Shown: positions 1 to 8,864 of the stretch, piece after piece | How the letters are laid out: the number at the start of each line of letters is the position of its first letter | How positions within the stretch are numbered: position 1 is the stretch's first letter | Assembly: GCA_025463005.1 (NCBI GenBank) | Contig: JAOAPR010000046.1 | Location: 1 to 64,000 of the forward strand | Source of the DNA: Bryobacterales bacterium | Lineage (GTDB): Bacteria > Acidobacteriota > Terriglobia > Bryobacterales > Bryobacteraceae | Direction of reading: 5' to 3' | Length of the DNA: 64,000 nt | Program-made: the position numbers and the translations under genes | Notes under the pieces: model-generated | What the model was told of the DNA's origin: nothing | The model's database searches: none | Seen by the model: the letters and a program-made list of their open reading frames with translations, nothing else

Positions 1-514
1 TTGCCCCAGCGGCCGCATACATCAGCGGCGTTTGATTGTGAAATTTCTCCACCACGTTTACATTGGCGCCGGATTTGACCAACATCTCGACGATGGGCAA
101 TTCTCCCGTCTTAATGGCGAGCATCAATGCCGTTTCACCGTCCGGATTGGGGCTCTCAGGTCCCGCACCGGCGTCCAGCAGCATTTTGACCATTTTGGCG
201 TCGGCCAGCTTGACGGCTTCCGCAAGTGGACTGGATCCAAACTCATTTGTGACGTCCACTTTCGCCTTCTTCGCGATCAGCGCATCGATCAGCTCATAGT
301 CCACCCGGTAGACCGCCCAGTGTATCGGGCGGGTGCCGTCTGGTTGCACTTCATTCACATCCGCGCCGGCGCGAATCTTCTCGAGCGCAGCCTTGCGGTT
401 TCCCGTTTGAATGAGACTTGCAAGAGAATCCTTTTGGGCCTGCGCCCACATCGGCGCGGCGGCGATCACAACGAAAACGGCGAGGCATAAAACGGCAAGG
501 ATGCGACGTTTCAT
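1..514 (-). CDS. Secreted ankyrin-repeat protein, 3' end cut by window edge
   Basis: Reading the minus strand from the ATG at 514 gives an open frame of about 171 residues that runs off the left edge. It begins with an N-terminal signal peptide (MKRRILAVLCLAVF..., cleavage near AQA). At least four ankyrin-like units follow, with hallmarks such as GADVNEVQPDGTRPIHWAV, NPDGETALMLAIKTGE and QTPLMYAAAGA. Ankyrin repeats are protein-binding scaffolds, and the signal peptide puts this one outside the cytoplasm. It starts 10 bases after the metallo-beta-lactamase-fold gene stops, so it is probably the last visible gene of the operon that begins near 5248. The binding partner is unknown. It may carry further domains beyond the edge. 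Confidence 0.85.
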   Translation of the reverse strand, partial: MKRRILAVLCLAVFVVIAAAPMWAQAQKDSLASLIQTGNRKAALEKIRAGADVNEVQPDGTRPIHWAVYRVDYELIDALIAKKAKVDVTNEFGSSPLAEAVKLADAKMVKMLLDAGAGPESPNPDGETALMLAIKTGELPIVEMLVKSGANVNVVEKFHNQTPLMYAAAGA

Positions 515-524
515 TCGTATCTCC

Positions 525-1424
525 CTAAACGACATTGGGATCCAGCTTGTCGTGGTGAGCCCAGAGACCCTTGGCTGCGTCATACAGGAACTTTCCCGGA
601 TCTTTCCAAGTTCGGGCGAGGCCCTTCATAACGCCGGCCTCTAGCATATCCTTGGGACCGTCGCCTTCCCGAACCTGCTTGAAAAGGCGCGCCCGAACCT
701 CTTCCATCAGGTCGCGCTCCACCTTGAATTCGGCTCGAGTCATGACGGGACCATACGCGGGCACGATCCGGGTCTGTTCATTGCTGAGCGCGAGCAGAAT
801 ATCCATGGCGTCCACGCGGCCGCCGATCCACGCTCCGGTGTAATAGTCGAGGGCCGGATCGCGCAGCGGCGAGGCGACGTCGCCGACCGCAAGAACATTC
901 GAAGTCTTGAAGAAGACGTAAATGTCGCCGCTGGTGTGGGCCAGAGGCAGGTAGCCGTAGTCGATCTGTTCGGTACCGGCTTTCAAAGAACCGGTAGTGA
1001 GAAACGTCTCGGTGGGGCGGGCGGTTTTTGGACGGGCTTTTTCGTAGCGGTCTTCGGCCGGAACCCAGTAGTCGGTCGACATCCACTGGCGGGTGCGCTC
1101 GTGCGCGATGATCTTCGCCCCGGCCGCTGCGAACCGCTCGTTGTTGCCGGTCTGATCGAGGTGATAGTGGGTGTTGAAGAGCGCTTTCAACTGAAAGGCG
1201 TCGGTCACGTTCGTAATTGCGGTCCACACCTTATCGCCGGATTTCGGCGCGCCACTGTCTACCACCACCCACTCGATACCGGTGGTGAAAGCTAGCACGT
1301 TACTGCCCCCACCATCCACCACAAACAGCCTGTCCGTCAGGCGCTGCCCTTTGAGAATCCGGGGCGATGCCCACAGAGTGAGCGCACCCGTTGTGGCGCC
1401 CTTCAAGAATGCTCTGCGATCCAC
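525..1424 (-). CDS. Tat-exported metallo-beta-lactamase-fold hydrolase
   Basis: The 299-residue protein starts with a twin-arginine signal (MDRRAFLKGATTGALTLWAS). A metallo-beta-lactamase core follows, with the metal motif HYHLDQTG near residue 87, where the usual THxHxDH is altered to THYHLDQ. Further metal ligands are likely at LAHTSGD and VLAVGDVASP. The substrate cannot be read from sequence; the family includes lactonases, glyoxalase II-like and quinoprotein-relay SoxH-like enzymes. The start ATG follows directly on the DUF1552 stop, so the genes are translationally linked. The Gln in place of the final His/Asp pattern may change metal occupancy. Confidence 0.85.
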   Translation of the reverse strand: MDRRAFLKGATTGALTLWASPRILKGQRLTDRLFVVDGGGSNVLAFTTGIEWVVVDSGAPKSGDKVWTAITNVTDAFQLKALFNTHYHLDQTGNNERFAAAGAKIIAHERTRQWMSTDYWVPAEDRYEKARPKTARPTETFLTTGSLKAGTEQIDYGYLPLAHTSGDIYVFFKTSNVLAVGDVASPLRDPALDYYTGAWIGGRVDAMDILLALSNEQTRIVPAYGPVMTRAEFKVERDLMEEVRARLFKQVREGDGPKDMLEAGVMKGLARTWKDPGKFLYDAAKGLWAHHDKLDPNVV

Positions 1425-2762
1425 TTAGACCTCCGAAATCGTGCCGGTGCTGTCGCCGAACTTTTCGCGCTCCGCCCCCACCTTCTGCAGCAGCGTCAGG
1501 TGGAGATTCGCGATCGGCGTGCGCTCCGGCAGCACGATATGCTGGCCGCCGAGCTTCATCTTGCCGTTGCCGCCGCCAACCACGATGTTCGGCTCCGGAT
1601 AGTTGTTGTGCAAGTCGCTGTTGCTCATGTTCGACCCGTACATGAAGATCGAGTGGTCGAGCAACGTTCCCTGCCCGTCCGGCGTTGCCGCCAGCTTGGC
1701 AAGAAATTCCGCGAACTTCTCCACGTGCCAGCTCTGGATCTTGACCAGCTTGTTGATTCTTTCCAGATCGTTGGCGTGGTGGGATACGGGGTGGAAGGAA
1801 TCCGGAACTCCGATGTGGTTGTAAGTCCGGTTGGTGCCCTCGGCGACCATGATGTAGGAAGCCACGCGGGTAAGATCGGCCTGATAGGCAAGCGCGATCA
1901 GGTCGAACATCAACTTCACCTGCTCGTCGAAGTTATCCTGTTCCCCGACGGGAGCATCGGGAATCTTGAGGGCGGAAAGATCTTTTGCCCCGGCCATCTG
2001 CGTACGCCGCTCGATTTCGCGAACGCTTTCCAGATACCCGTCGAGGACGGCCTTGTCACCGCTTCCGAGTTCGCCCTGGAGCTTCTTCGTGCGGTCGAGG
2101 ATCAGATCGAGGATGCTGTTGGTCTGGTGGCTGATCGACGTACGCTCCTGTGGCGTGTCGCCCTCACCGAACAACTGCAAAAAGATTTTCCGCGGATTGG
2201 CTTCCATGGGCAGAGGCGATTCCGCGTCGCGGAACGACAGAGTCGTATAGGAGCCGCCTCCGCCCGCTGCCACCTGAACGATGGTTTCAGAGGAGACTTC
2301 GAGCGAGGGCAGAGGGGTGTCCTGGCTGATGACCTTCGCGATCACTTGATCGAGAGTCGTCGCCATGTGTGCCTTGGGGCCGCCGGTGTCCGGACGAGTG
2401 GCGCTGAGCCACGTCGCGGGAGTGAACGTATGCACCGAGCCCGCGGTGGCCGCGTTCTCCAGGTTCCCGAAGGACGAAACGTACTTCTTGTACGGCTCGA
2501 GGGAAGAGAGAATCGGGCTGAGCTTGAAATTGGGCCCGGAACCGCTGGGCGTCCATTTATCCATGGCCGGGCCATGCGAGGTGTTGCCCATGATCGCACC
2601 GTGGGGAAGGTAGAAGAAGCCGGTCCGTAGCTTCGGCACTGCGGCAGTTTGAGCAAGAGCCGTGCCGGCAGGCACCATGGCGTCCAGAAACGGCAACCCC
2701 AAGGTCACTCCGGCGCCCTTCAGCACCGTTCTGCGGGAAATATGTTTCTTGGTGATGAACAT
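1425..2762 (-). CDS. DUF1552 family Tat-exported protein
   Basis: About 445 residues. The start at 2762 is preferred over an in-frame ATG 18 bases upstream because it has an AGGAGAG Shine-Dalgarno and opens directly with the twin-arginine signal (ISRRTVLKGAGVTLGLPFLD). The body matches the DUF1552 family by its layout (FFYLPHGAIMG near the start, YGSNMSNSDLHNN and PIANLHLTLLQKVG near the end). The family is common in planctomycetes and acidobacteria. It is nearly always next to a DUF1592/1588/1585 cytochrome protein, as here, 38 bases downstream of one. The biochemical role is unknown; it resembles DUF1501/sulfatase-like secreted proteins. Confidence 0.9.
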   Translation of the reverse strand: MFITKKHISRRTVLKGAGVTLGLPFLDAMVPAGTALAQTAAVPKLRTGFFYLPHGAIMGNTSHGPAMDKWTPSGSGPNFKLSPILSSLEPYKKYVSSFGNLENAATAGSVHTFTPATWLSATRPDTGGPKAHMATTLDQVIAKVISQDTPLPSLEVSSETIVQVAAGGGGSYTTLSFRDAESPLPMEANPRKIFLQLFGEGDTPQERTSISHQTNSILDLILDRTKKLQGELGSGDKAVLDGYLESVREIERRTQMAGAKDLSALKIPDAPVGEQDNFDEQVKLMFDLIALAYQADLTRVASYIMVAEGTNRTYNHIGVPDSFHPVSHHANDLERINKLVKIQSWHVEKFAEFLAKLAATPDGQGTLLDHSIFMYGSNMSNSDLHNNYPEPNIVVGGGNGKMKLGGQHIVLPERTPIANLHLTLLQKVGAEREKFGDSTGTISEV

Positions 2763-2800
2763 GTTCTCTCCTAACCCCAATCGACTACGTAGATGCTCAA

Positions 2801-5248
2801 CTATTTAGAGGCCACTTGCTTCGGAGCGGCGGCTGCCGCACCCTGCTTACGGAACGCGTCGCTATTAACGATTCCTAAAACGATGGAAGACAACTTGTAA
2901 TTATCTTTCGCAGCCCCACGGACGATCGTACGAACCTGAGGCATATCAAAATATTCCAGTTCCCGGTTGACGGCGTACATCATCAACCTCTCCGTTACGG
3001 ACCCGACGAACGCCGCGGGGCGGTCGACCAGTTGCGCCCTGAGTTCCACGACACCATTGATCGGAACTCCGTTCGGCAGCACCGTGCTGGCATCGATCGG
3101 AGCGTTCGCCTGCCGGTCCACGGTCCGGAACGCCCCAACGGCATCGAAATTCTCCAGAGCCAAACCGGTCGGATCGATTACACCGTGGCACTGTCTGCAG
3201 GTTGCGTTATTGCGGTGCTGTTCCAGCCGCGCTCGCACCGTCTTCGGCTGTTCGCCCGCCTTTTGCGACAGGTCCGTTGCGGTGTTTGGCGGAGGAGGCG
3301 TCGGTGGCGTGCCGATCAGCTTGTCGAGCACCCACGCTCCCCGTAATACCGGAGACGTGCGGTCGCCATAAGAAGTCCGCATGAGCACCGCGGCCTTGCC
3401 CAGCAGGCCCCAACGCTCTTTCTCCGCCAGCGTGACTCTGCGGAACTGCGTGCCTGCGATCCCGGAAATACCGTAGTGGCGAGCCACCCTTTCATTCAGA
3501 AACGTATGGTTGGCGGTCAGGAGGTCCATGACGCTCCGGTCTTCCAACAGGATGCTGCCGATGAAAAGCTCCGCTTCCGTCGAAAAATCGCGCCGCAGTT
3601 GATCGGTGAAGCCCGGGAACAACATGGGATCGGGTTTCACGGAATCGAGAGCATCAAGGTTCAGCCACTTCATTGCGAAACTGGTGACCAGGCTGGATGC
3701 CTTGGGATCCGCCAGCATGCGCCGCACCTGCTTTTCGATCGCTGTTTGTCCCGGCGCCCCAGCCTTCGTCAACCCGCCCGAGGCGGCCAGCGTCAGTAGT
3801 TCCTCGTCCGGGCCGGTGTTCCAAAGGAAGAAGGACAGACGCGAAGCCAGCTCCAGATCGGTGAGGGCAAACTCACTGGTTGGAGACGATCCTTTAGGAC
3901 CACGGATGGCCCGATACAGGAAATCCGGGCTGGCGAGTACTGCCGCCAGGATCTGCTCGATTCCCTGATCGAAGCTTCCTCCGCCCTCACGTCCGGCGTT
4001 ATAGAACGGCATGAGGTGGGCCAGGTCTTCGGCGGTCACTGGCCGGCGGAACGCGCGGCGCGCCAAGTTTTCGGTGATCTGTCGGGCGCAGGAGAGTTCC
4101 TCCGCCGGTTTGGGATCGCAGACAAAGATCATCGCGCGGCTGGAAGTTCTCGAAACACCTTTGGGGTCATACGGTCCGGCGATCACAATGCCGTCGACAA
4201 GACGGGGCATCCGCCCGTTGGCCTGCGCGATACTGCCAGTCAGGCCCGAGAAGGGGGCGGGGTTTGCAACATTTTCGTCGGACTCCACATGGGAACGATC
4301 GACGAAGGCCACGACGACGTCGCGTACGCCCGCTTGCACCTGCACGGGAATCTTCGCGAACCGCTCCATGATCTCGGCGCGTCCCGCGGCTGCCTTGCGA
4401 TCTGCGAGGGCCTGATCCGCCGGCCCGCCGATCGGCTTCCGGAACACGACCTTGCCGTCAATCATGATGACAAGAGTGCTCTCGTTCTCTACCGGACCGG
4501 TATACAGGCCCACCCCAAGATCGTTCATGGTGAAGCGATACTCCCCATCGGCGGGAAAATTGTGTTTGAATTTCACGCCTCCGCGCGTGCCCAAAGGCAG
4601 GGGGTCGTCGGGGTTTTGATTGGCCGCGATCGCGTACTTCACATTCGAAACACGAGGATTGGGACTACCGATTGCGAGCTTCGCCACTTGTCGCGCGGCG
4701 GTGATGTACTGACTTAGGAACGCGGGGGACACGCTCAAAGCAGCCGCGATGTTGTCGAAGCCCTGGACCTGAATGTCCTGCGGCAGGACGTCCGTTGCTT
4801 TCACGTCTACACCCACCAAGGCTTTCACCACCGCGGTGTACTCCGTGCGATTCAGACGCTGGACAGGCACATGGCCCGCCTTCGGACCTTTGGCTGGGGT
4901 GTGGAGCGTGTTGTCGAGATCGTTCTCCATCCAGGCCACGAACGCATCTACATCTTTCTGCGGCGGCTGAGGACTGCCCGGCGGCGGCATCAAATGTCCC
5001 CGCAGCTTACGCAGTGCCTTCTCCCAAGTCTGCGCGTCATCCGCCGCGGCTTGGAGGTCCAGGCCGTCCAACGCGAGGCCACCGGTCTTCGCGCGTGTGT
5101 TGTGGCAGCCGACGCAGTAGGTGTTCAACATCGCGCGATGCTGCTCCGTCCCGCCTGCGGAAGGAGTTTGACCTACGGCTCTGTTTTGCAAAATCGCCAG
5201 AGTGGCGATCAGAACCAGGAGAGCACTCGCGTAAATGAAACCCTTCAT
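2801..5248 (-). CDS. Planctomycete-type cytochrome c protein (DUF1587/1592/1588/1585)
   Basis: About 815 residues. The chosen start at 5248 (MKGFIYASALLVL) gives a signal peptide; an in-frame ATG nine bases upstream is the alternative. A first c-type heme site, CVGCH, lies near residue 45 in the PSCyt1-like domain (TGGLALDGLDL follows). The central DUF1587/DUF1592 block contains RLNRTEYTAVVKALVGVDV and ELASRLSFFLWNTGPDEEL. The DUF1588/1585 C-terminus carries a second heme motif CRQCH in TCRQCHGVIDPTGLALENFD. It heads the operon with DUF1552, the MBL-fold protein and the ankyrin protein. It is probably an exported electron-transfer or oxidative enzyme of unknown substrate. Confidence 0.92.
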   Translation of the reverse strand: MKGFIYASALLVLIATLAILQNRAVGQTPSAGGTEQHRAMLNTYCVGCHNTRAKTGGLALDGLDLQAAADDAQTWEKALRKLRGHLMPPPGSPQPPQKDVDAFVAWMENDLDNTLHTPAKGPKAGHVPVQRLNRTEYTAVVKALVGVDVKATDVLPQDIQVQGFDNIAAALSVSPAFLSQYITAARQVAKLAIGSPNPRVSNVKYAIAANQNPDDPLPLGTRGGVKFKHNFPADGEYRFTMNDLGVGLYTGPVENESTLVIMIDGKVVFRKPIGGPADQALADRKAAAGRAEIMERFAKIPVQVQAGVRDVVVAFVDRSHVESDENVANPAPFSGLTGSIAQANGRMPRLVDGIVIAGPYDPKGVSRTSSRAMIFVCDPKPAEELSCARQITENLARRAFRRPVTAEDLAHLMPFYNAGREGGGSFDQGIEQILAAVLASPDFLYRAIRGPKGSSPTSEFALTDLELASRLSFFLWNTGPDEELLTLAASGGLTKAGAPGQTAIEKQVRRMLADPKASSLVTSFAMKWLNLDALDSVKPDPMLFPGFTDQLRRDFSTEAELFIGSILLEDRSVMDLLTANHTFLNERVARHYGISGIAGTQFRRVTLAEKERWGLLGKAAVLMRTSYGDRTSPVLRGAWVLDKLIGTPPTPPPPNTATDLSQKAGEQPKTVRARLEQHRNNATCRQCHGVIDPTGLALENFDAVGAFRTVDRQANAPIDASTVLPNGVPINGVVELRAQLVDRPAAFVGSVTERLMMYAVNRELEYFDMPQVRTIVRGAAKDNYKLSSIVLGIVNSDAFRKQGAAAAAPKQVASK

Positions 5249-5419
5249 AAATTGCAACCCATCGTTTTATCAGCGACTTGCGGTCAGATTTCCACCATCT
5301 GTTTTATCACAAAATCGCGAACTGTAACAGGGGTTGGAAAGCGGCCGAATACAGCGGATCCAGCCAGGGATTCTAAAGGTCTCTGATTTATAGAGGGCGA
5401 TTCGTTCGCGGTTCGGCAG

Positions 5420-6139
5420 TCAACGACTCGACTTCCGCCAGCTCGTCGTGACAATCCGGTGTCTGCGAAAGACTCCCAACCCGACAAGCCCTAGCGCCCC
5501 GAGCCAGCCCGCCGCAGGCTCGGGGACTGCATCACCAATGACATCGAAGGCACCGAGCGGATCGCTAATATCCATGACATAACCACTGCAATTGCAGCTT
5601 GGAACGTTGGTGAAAACATCTACGACTTTCCCGGTCGCACCAGTAGAGTTTGCGTTCCACGCAGCAAGAGTATTGGCCGCGCCGAGGCCCGCGCCGATCC
5701 AATACTGTCTGCCCGCGAGAAGAACAATCGGCGAACTGGGGATCACCGTCTGTACTGTGCAGCAAGTGCCGAAGTTGGGAAGATTGTTAACCGTCCAGGT
5801 TCCGAGCTGCGTACCGAAGGGCAAGCCAAACCAGTCAGATATGAGGGTAATCACTGCCGAGTTGGTGCCAGCAGCACCAGAGTACGACAAGGCAACGTCA
5901 AGTCTGGTGAGCGAGACGCTCACGGAAGGCGTAAAGGCCATGTAGGAAACGTTAGATCCCCCAGCCGTACTGAGTCCCGTCACGTTATAGCCGAAACCGG
6001 TGTTATAGGCGTTTCCAGGACCAAAATCGTCAAAGACGGTTGCTGCGCGGGCCGCGGTTATTGACGTCATGCCCAGTAGTACAGCCACCATTGCGTAGCG
6101 AATGGAACAGAATCTCGATACTACGGAACGAAATCGCAC
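5420..6139 (-). CDS. PEP-CTERM sorting domain protein
   Basis: 239 residues with a signal peptide (MVAVLLGMTSITAARA region) and a C-terminal PEP-CTERM signal: VPEPAAGWLGALGLVGLG followed by an arginine-rich tail FRRHR. The mature part is Ser/Thr/Gly-rich, with a choice-of-anchor-like beta fold (DDFGPGNAYNTGFGYNVTG near the start). PEP-CTERM proteins are cut by an exosortase and displayed on the surface or in the EPS matrix. No exosortase gene is visible in this window. The gene stands alone, 200 bases downstream of the quinoprotein gene. Confidence 0.88.
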   Translation of the reverse strand: MRFRSVVSRFCSIRYAMVAVLLGMTSITAARAATVFDDFGPGNAYNTGFGYNVTGLSTAGGSNVSYMAFTPSVSVSLTRLDVALSYSGAAGTNSAVITLISDWFGLPFGTQLGTWTVNNLPNFGTCCTVQTVIPSSPIVLLAGRQYWIGAGLGAANTLAAWNANSTGATGKVVDVFTNVPSCNCSGYVMDISDPLGAFDVIGDAVPEPAAGWLGALGLVGLGVFRRHRIVTTSWRKSSR

Positions 6140-6351
6140 TCTATTTACTCCCGAAAAGGAATCTATTTTGAAACCCGTGAGTCAAAAGCATACATCATTC
6201 CGGCTGGAATTTGATACATGTGTTCCTGTCTCTCACACGCAAGTGGTGCTTCGGGTACTATGCGGCCGAGCGCGGTCAACGCAATCGACGAGACGTACAA
6301 GTACATTGCGCGACCCCAAGATTTATAGCGCTTTGGGGCTGCGAAGCGGGT

Positions 6352-8292
6352 CTAGTTGGTGTGTGGCTCTTGTGCCGGCGGAGCCGGTGCCGCAGGGGGT
6401 GCCGCCGGGGGCGGAGCGCCCCTACCACCCCGACCAAACTGACCCGGCGGCGGGGGCGGAGGCATTGCAGCCGTGCCTCCTACCTTCAACGCCAAGAACT
6501 GGGTGCCGGTCGCGAACCCGACGTACTGCGTGTCACCGATCATATAGGTGATCGGGGGAGCCCCACCACCGAGGTTGAACGGCAGCGCCAGCAGTTCGTC
6601 GCCCGTATCCGCCTTGTAGGCGTACAGCGTATTGCCCGCAACCTGGAACACAAGGTTGCTGGCCGTGGTCATCGTGCCGCCGGTCGACCCGGTACCCCGA
6701 CCCGGCTTCACCCACTTGATCTGATTCGTCTTGGGGTCGCGTGCCTGCAAGCCGCTGCGGCCCACGTTGTCGGGGCCCCAGATCGGCATCGGAGTCGATT
6801 TTTTATCTTGATCGCCGCGGCCCAGCCCATGTGCGCCGCCTCCTGCCTTGGGATCGGGTTCCTTGGCGGCGTTGAACGTGTAGCTGCCGGCACTGTAAGG
6901 CAAATAGACCAAGCCGGCGTTCGGGTTGTAGGACATCGGCGCCCAGTTATGGGCGCCCCCGCCGCCCGGGTACATTACAACCGAATTGGTCTGATCGTAG
7001 TAGGCGTCCTGATTGATGATCGGCTTGCCGTTGTTCCTCTTATCGAAGCCCGTCACCCAGTTCACCGGGACGAAGGGCTCGGCCGAGATGAACTGTCCAT
7101 TGGTGCGGTCCAGGATGTAGAACACACCGCTCTTTGGAGCCTGCATGATGACCTTGCGCGTCTTGCCTTCGATCTGGATATCGGCCATGATGAAGCCGCC
7201 TACAGAGTCGAAGTCCCAACTGTCCGTGGGGACCGTCTGGTAATACCACTTCAACTTGCCAGTCTTCGCATCCACGGCCACGATCGAGCAGGTATAGAGG
7301 TTGTCCCACTTACCCCAGTCCGATTTCGGGATGCCGCGCATTTCCTGTGGCCACGGCTCGGCGTTACCTGTCCCGGCGATTACCAGGTTCGTATCGGGGT
7401 CGTACACCAGGCCGTCCCAGACCGAGCCGCCACCGCCGTACTTCGCCCAGTCGCCGACCCAGGTCTTGGCGGCTTTTTCCTGAGCCTCATCCTCAAAGGG
7501 CTTGCCGGGGGCCGGCGGAACCGTGTGGAACTTCCACGCGAGCAACCCGTCCTTGAGGTTGTACGCCGCGAAGAAGCCGCGAGTGAAGTACTCGCCGCCG
7601 GCCACACCGATCACCACCTTGTCGCCCGCGATGCGCGGCGCGATGGTCAACGAGTAGTACTGATTGATGTCCGCGACCTTGCTCTGCCACAACTCCTTGC
7701 CGCTGATGGCGTCGAGCGCGATCAGCCGGGCGTCGTTGGCAGCCAGGATGATCTTGCCGTCCGAGATTGCGAGCCCCCGGTTGTGCGTGCCGCAGCACAT
7801 ATGACTCGCCGTGACCGGATCCGTCTTGGCATCGTACATCCACTTCTGTTCGCCGGTGCGCGCGTCGAGGGCGTACACGATGCTGTTGTCCATCGCTTGG
7901 TAGATCGTGTTGTTCCACATCAGAGGCGTGCCTTCGGTGCCACCGCGGCTTCCCGGCATGCTGATCGGCGCCGACCAGGCCAGGCCCAGCTTGCCGACGT
8001 TTGTCTCGTCGATTTGCTTCAACAAGCTGTAGCGCTGTTCCGATTGGCTGTGGCCGTAGGTGAGCCATGTGCCGGGTATGGCGTCTTTGGCCGTTCCGGC
8101 GGTCTTGAGAATATTCGCGTCCACCGCGCGCGGCTGCTGGGCGGTAACAGTGGAAATCAGAGTGAGCGCAAAGGGTGCGGCGCAGGCCTTCAAACGCTTC
8201 AAGAATCGCGCCGCACCCGTTTTGCGCGAATTCTTCCAAAGAGTGGCGATGACGCCGGCGGCCAACAGGGCCTTGATGTTAGACGTGGTCAA
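6352..8292 (-). CDS. PQQ-dependent dehydrogenase (quinoprotein), no heme domain
   Basis: 646 residues with a hydrophobic export segment around residues 30-50 (ACAAPFALTLISTVTAQQ). The fold is an eight-bladed quinoprotein propeller, shown by repeated tryptophan-docking motifs such as GKLGLAWSA, ARTGEQKWMYD, KTGKLKWYYQTVPTDSWDFD and ADTGDELLALPFNLG. A vicinal Cys-Cys pair sits in SHMCCGTHNRG, as in PQQ alcohol dehydrogenases. It lacks the C-terminal CxxCH cytochrome found in the second quinoprotein at 32858-34942. It ends instead in a Pro/Gly-rich tail (PPPPPPGQFGRGGRGAPPP), so electrons must go to a separate carrier. It is periplasmic; the substrate is not predictable. Confidence 0.93.
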   Translation of the reverse strand: MTTSNIKALLAAGVIATLWKNSRKTGAARFLKRLKACAAPFALTLISTVTAQQPRAVDANILKTAGTAKDAIPGTWLTYGHSQSEQRYSLLKQIDETNVGKLGLAWSAPISMPGSRGGTEGTPLMWNNTIYQAMDNSIVYALDARTGEQKWMYDAKTDPVTASHMCCGTHNRGLAISDGKIILAANDARLIALDAISGKELWQSKVADINQYYSLTIAPRIAGDKVVIGVAGGEYFTRGFFAAYNLKDGLLAWKFHTVPPAPGKPFEDEAQEKAAKTWVGDWAKYGGGGSVWDGLVYDPDTNLVIAGTGNAEPWPQEMRGIPKSDWGKWDNLYTCSIVAVDAKTGKLKWYYQTVPTDSWDFDSVGGFIMADIQIEGKTRKVIMQAPKSGVFYILDRTNGQFISAEPFVPVNWVTGFDKRNNGKPIINQDAYYDQTNSVVMYPGGGGAHNWAPMSYNPNAGLVYLPYSAGSYTFNAAKEPDPKAGGGAHGLGRGDQDKKSTPMPIWGPDNVGRSGLQARDPKTNQIKWVKPGRGTGSTGGTMTTASNLVFQVAGNTLYAYKADTGDELLALPFNLGGGAPPITYMIGDTQYVGFATGTQFLALKVGGTAAMPPPPPPGQFGRGGRGAPPPAAPPAAPAPPAQEPHTN

Positions 8293-8864
8293 GCGGTAAT
8301 CCCTTCAAACGCAGTATGACCGATTTCAGTCCTTAAGAAAACGCCATCGTCCGGACATTCTCTTCCAGAGAGCGCGGATAGGTCTGCAGATGGGCGGCCC
8401 CATTTTCTTAGGTCCACGCAGCATCTGTAACTCCGCAAAGACACTGGCAAAACGTCGTAAATTGGGGACCAATTGGCTCGCGTCGTAAAACCTCAGGACC
8501 TGCTGGGAATTATTATGTTAATCCGGCCGTGATCGAGAGCTATTCACCGAAAGATATTTTGCTGCAGGCGCCCGAAAGCGCGGCTCGCGCAACTGTATTC
8601 TGCTGGATGCAAAGGCCGGAACGCTCAACACGCCGAGCCGCACATCCGTGTTCGCTCCTTACTTTCGGCTGAAATAGATTTCCTTCGATGCGTGTCTAAG
8701 TAGTGACGTGCCCGCTGATGGGAGGGTGCGCCGATCATCGCCGGCGCGGAACCCCACTAAAGCGTACGAGTGTTGTTGGTTCATCCTGTTTTGACCTCAA
8801 CCGGCAGGACCCAAAAGGGCGGTAGCCTGCCAAATCCTACAACTTAAAACCGAAGAAATCTGCC
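8293..8864. other. Intergenic region between divergent genes; EPS operon leader
   Basis: About 570 bases with no convincing gene on either strand. It separates the minus-strand quinoprotein gene from the plus-strand EPS operon and must hold promoters for both. No clean -35/-10 pair could be fixed by eye. The only distinct element recognised is the ops-like sequence near the downstream end. Confidence 0.6.
8818..8830 (+). promoter_or_regulatory. ops-like element (RfaH/antiterminator loading site)
   Basis: The sequence GGCGGTAGCCTGC contains the 8-base ops core GGCGGTAG. It matches 11 of 12 bases of the E. coli ops 12-mer GGCGGTAGCGTG. It ends 34 bases before the start codon of an RfaH/NusG-like gene that heads an EPS operon, which is the expected position for a transcribed loading site. 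The outer GGC and GCC bases could pair to form the small non-template hairpin that RfaH reads. The sequence match is direct; the function is inference. Confidence 0.5.

Noticed and set aside
6211-8319. Very long plus-strand open frame antisense to the quinoprotein
   Set aside because: Shadow of a GC-rich gene: Arg/His/Val-rich composition, no domain and no ribosome site. The minus-strand gene explains the region.
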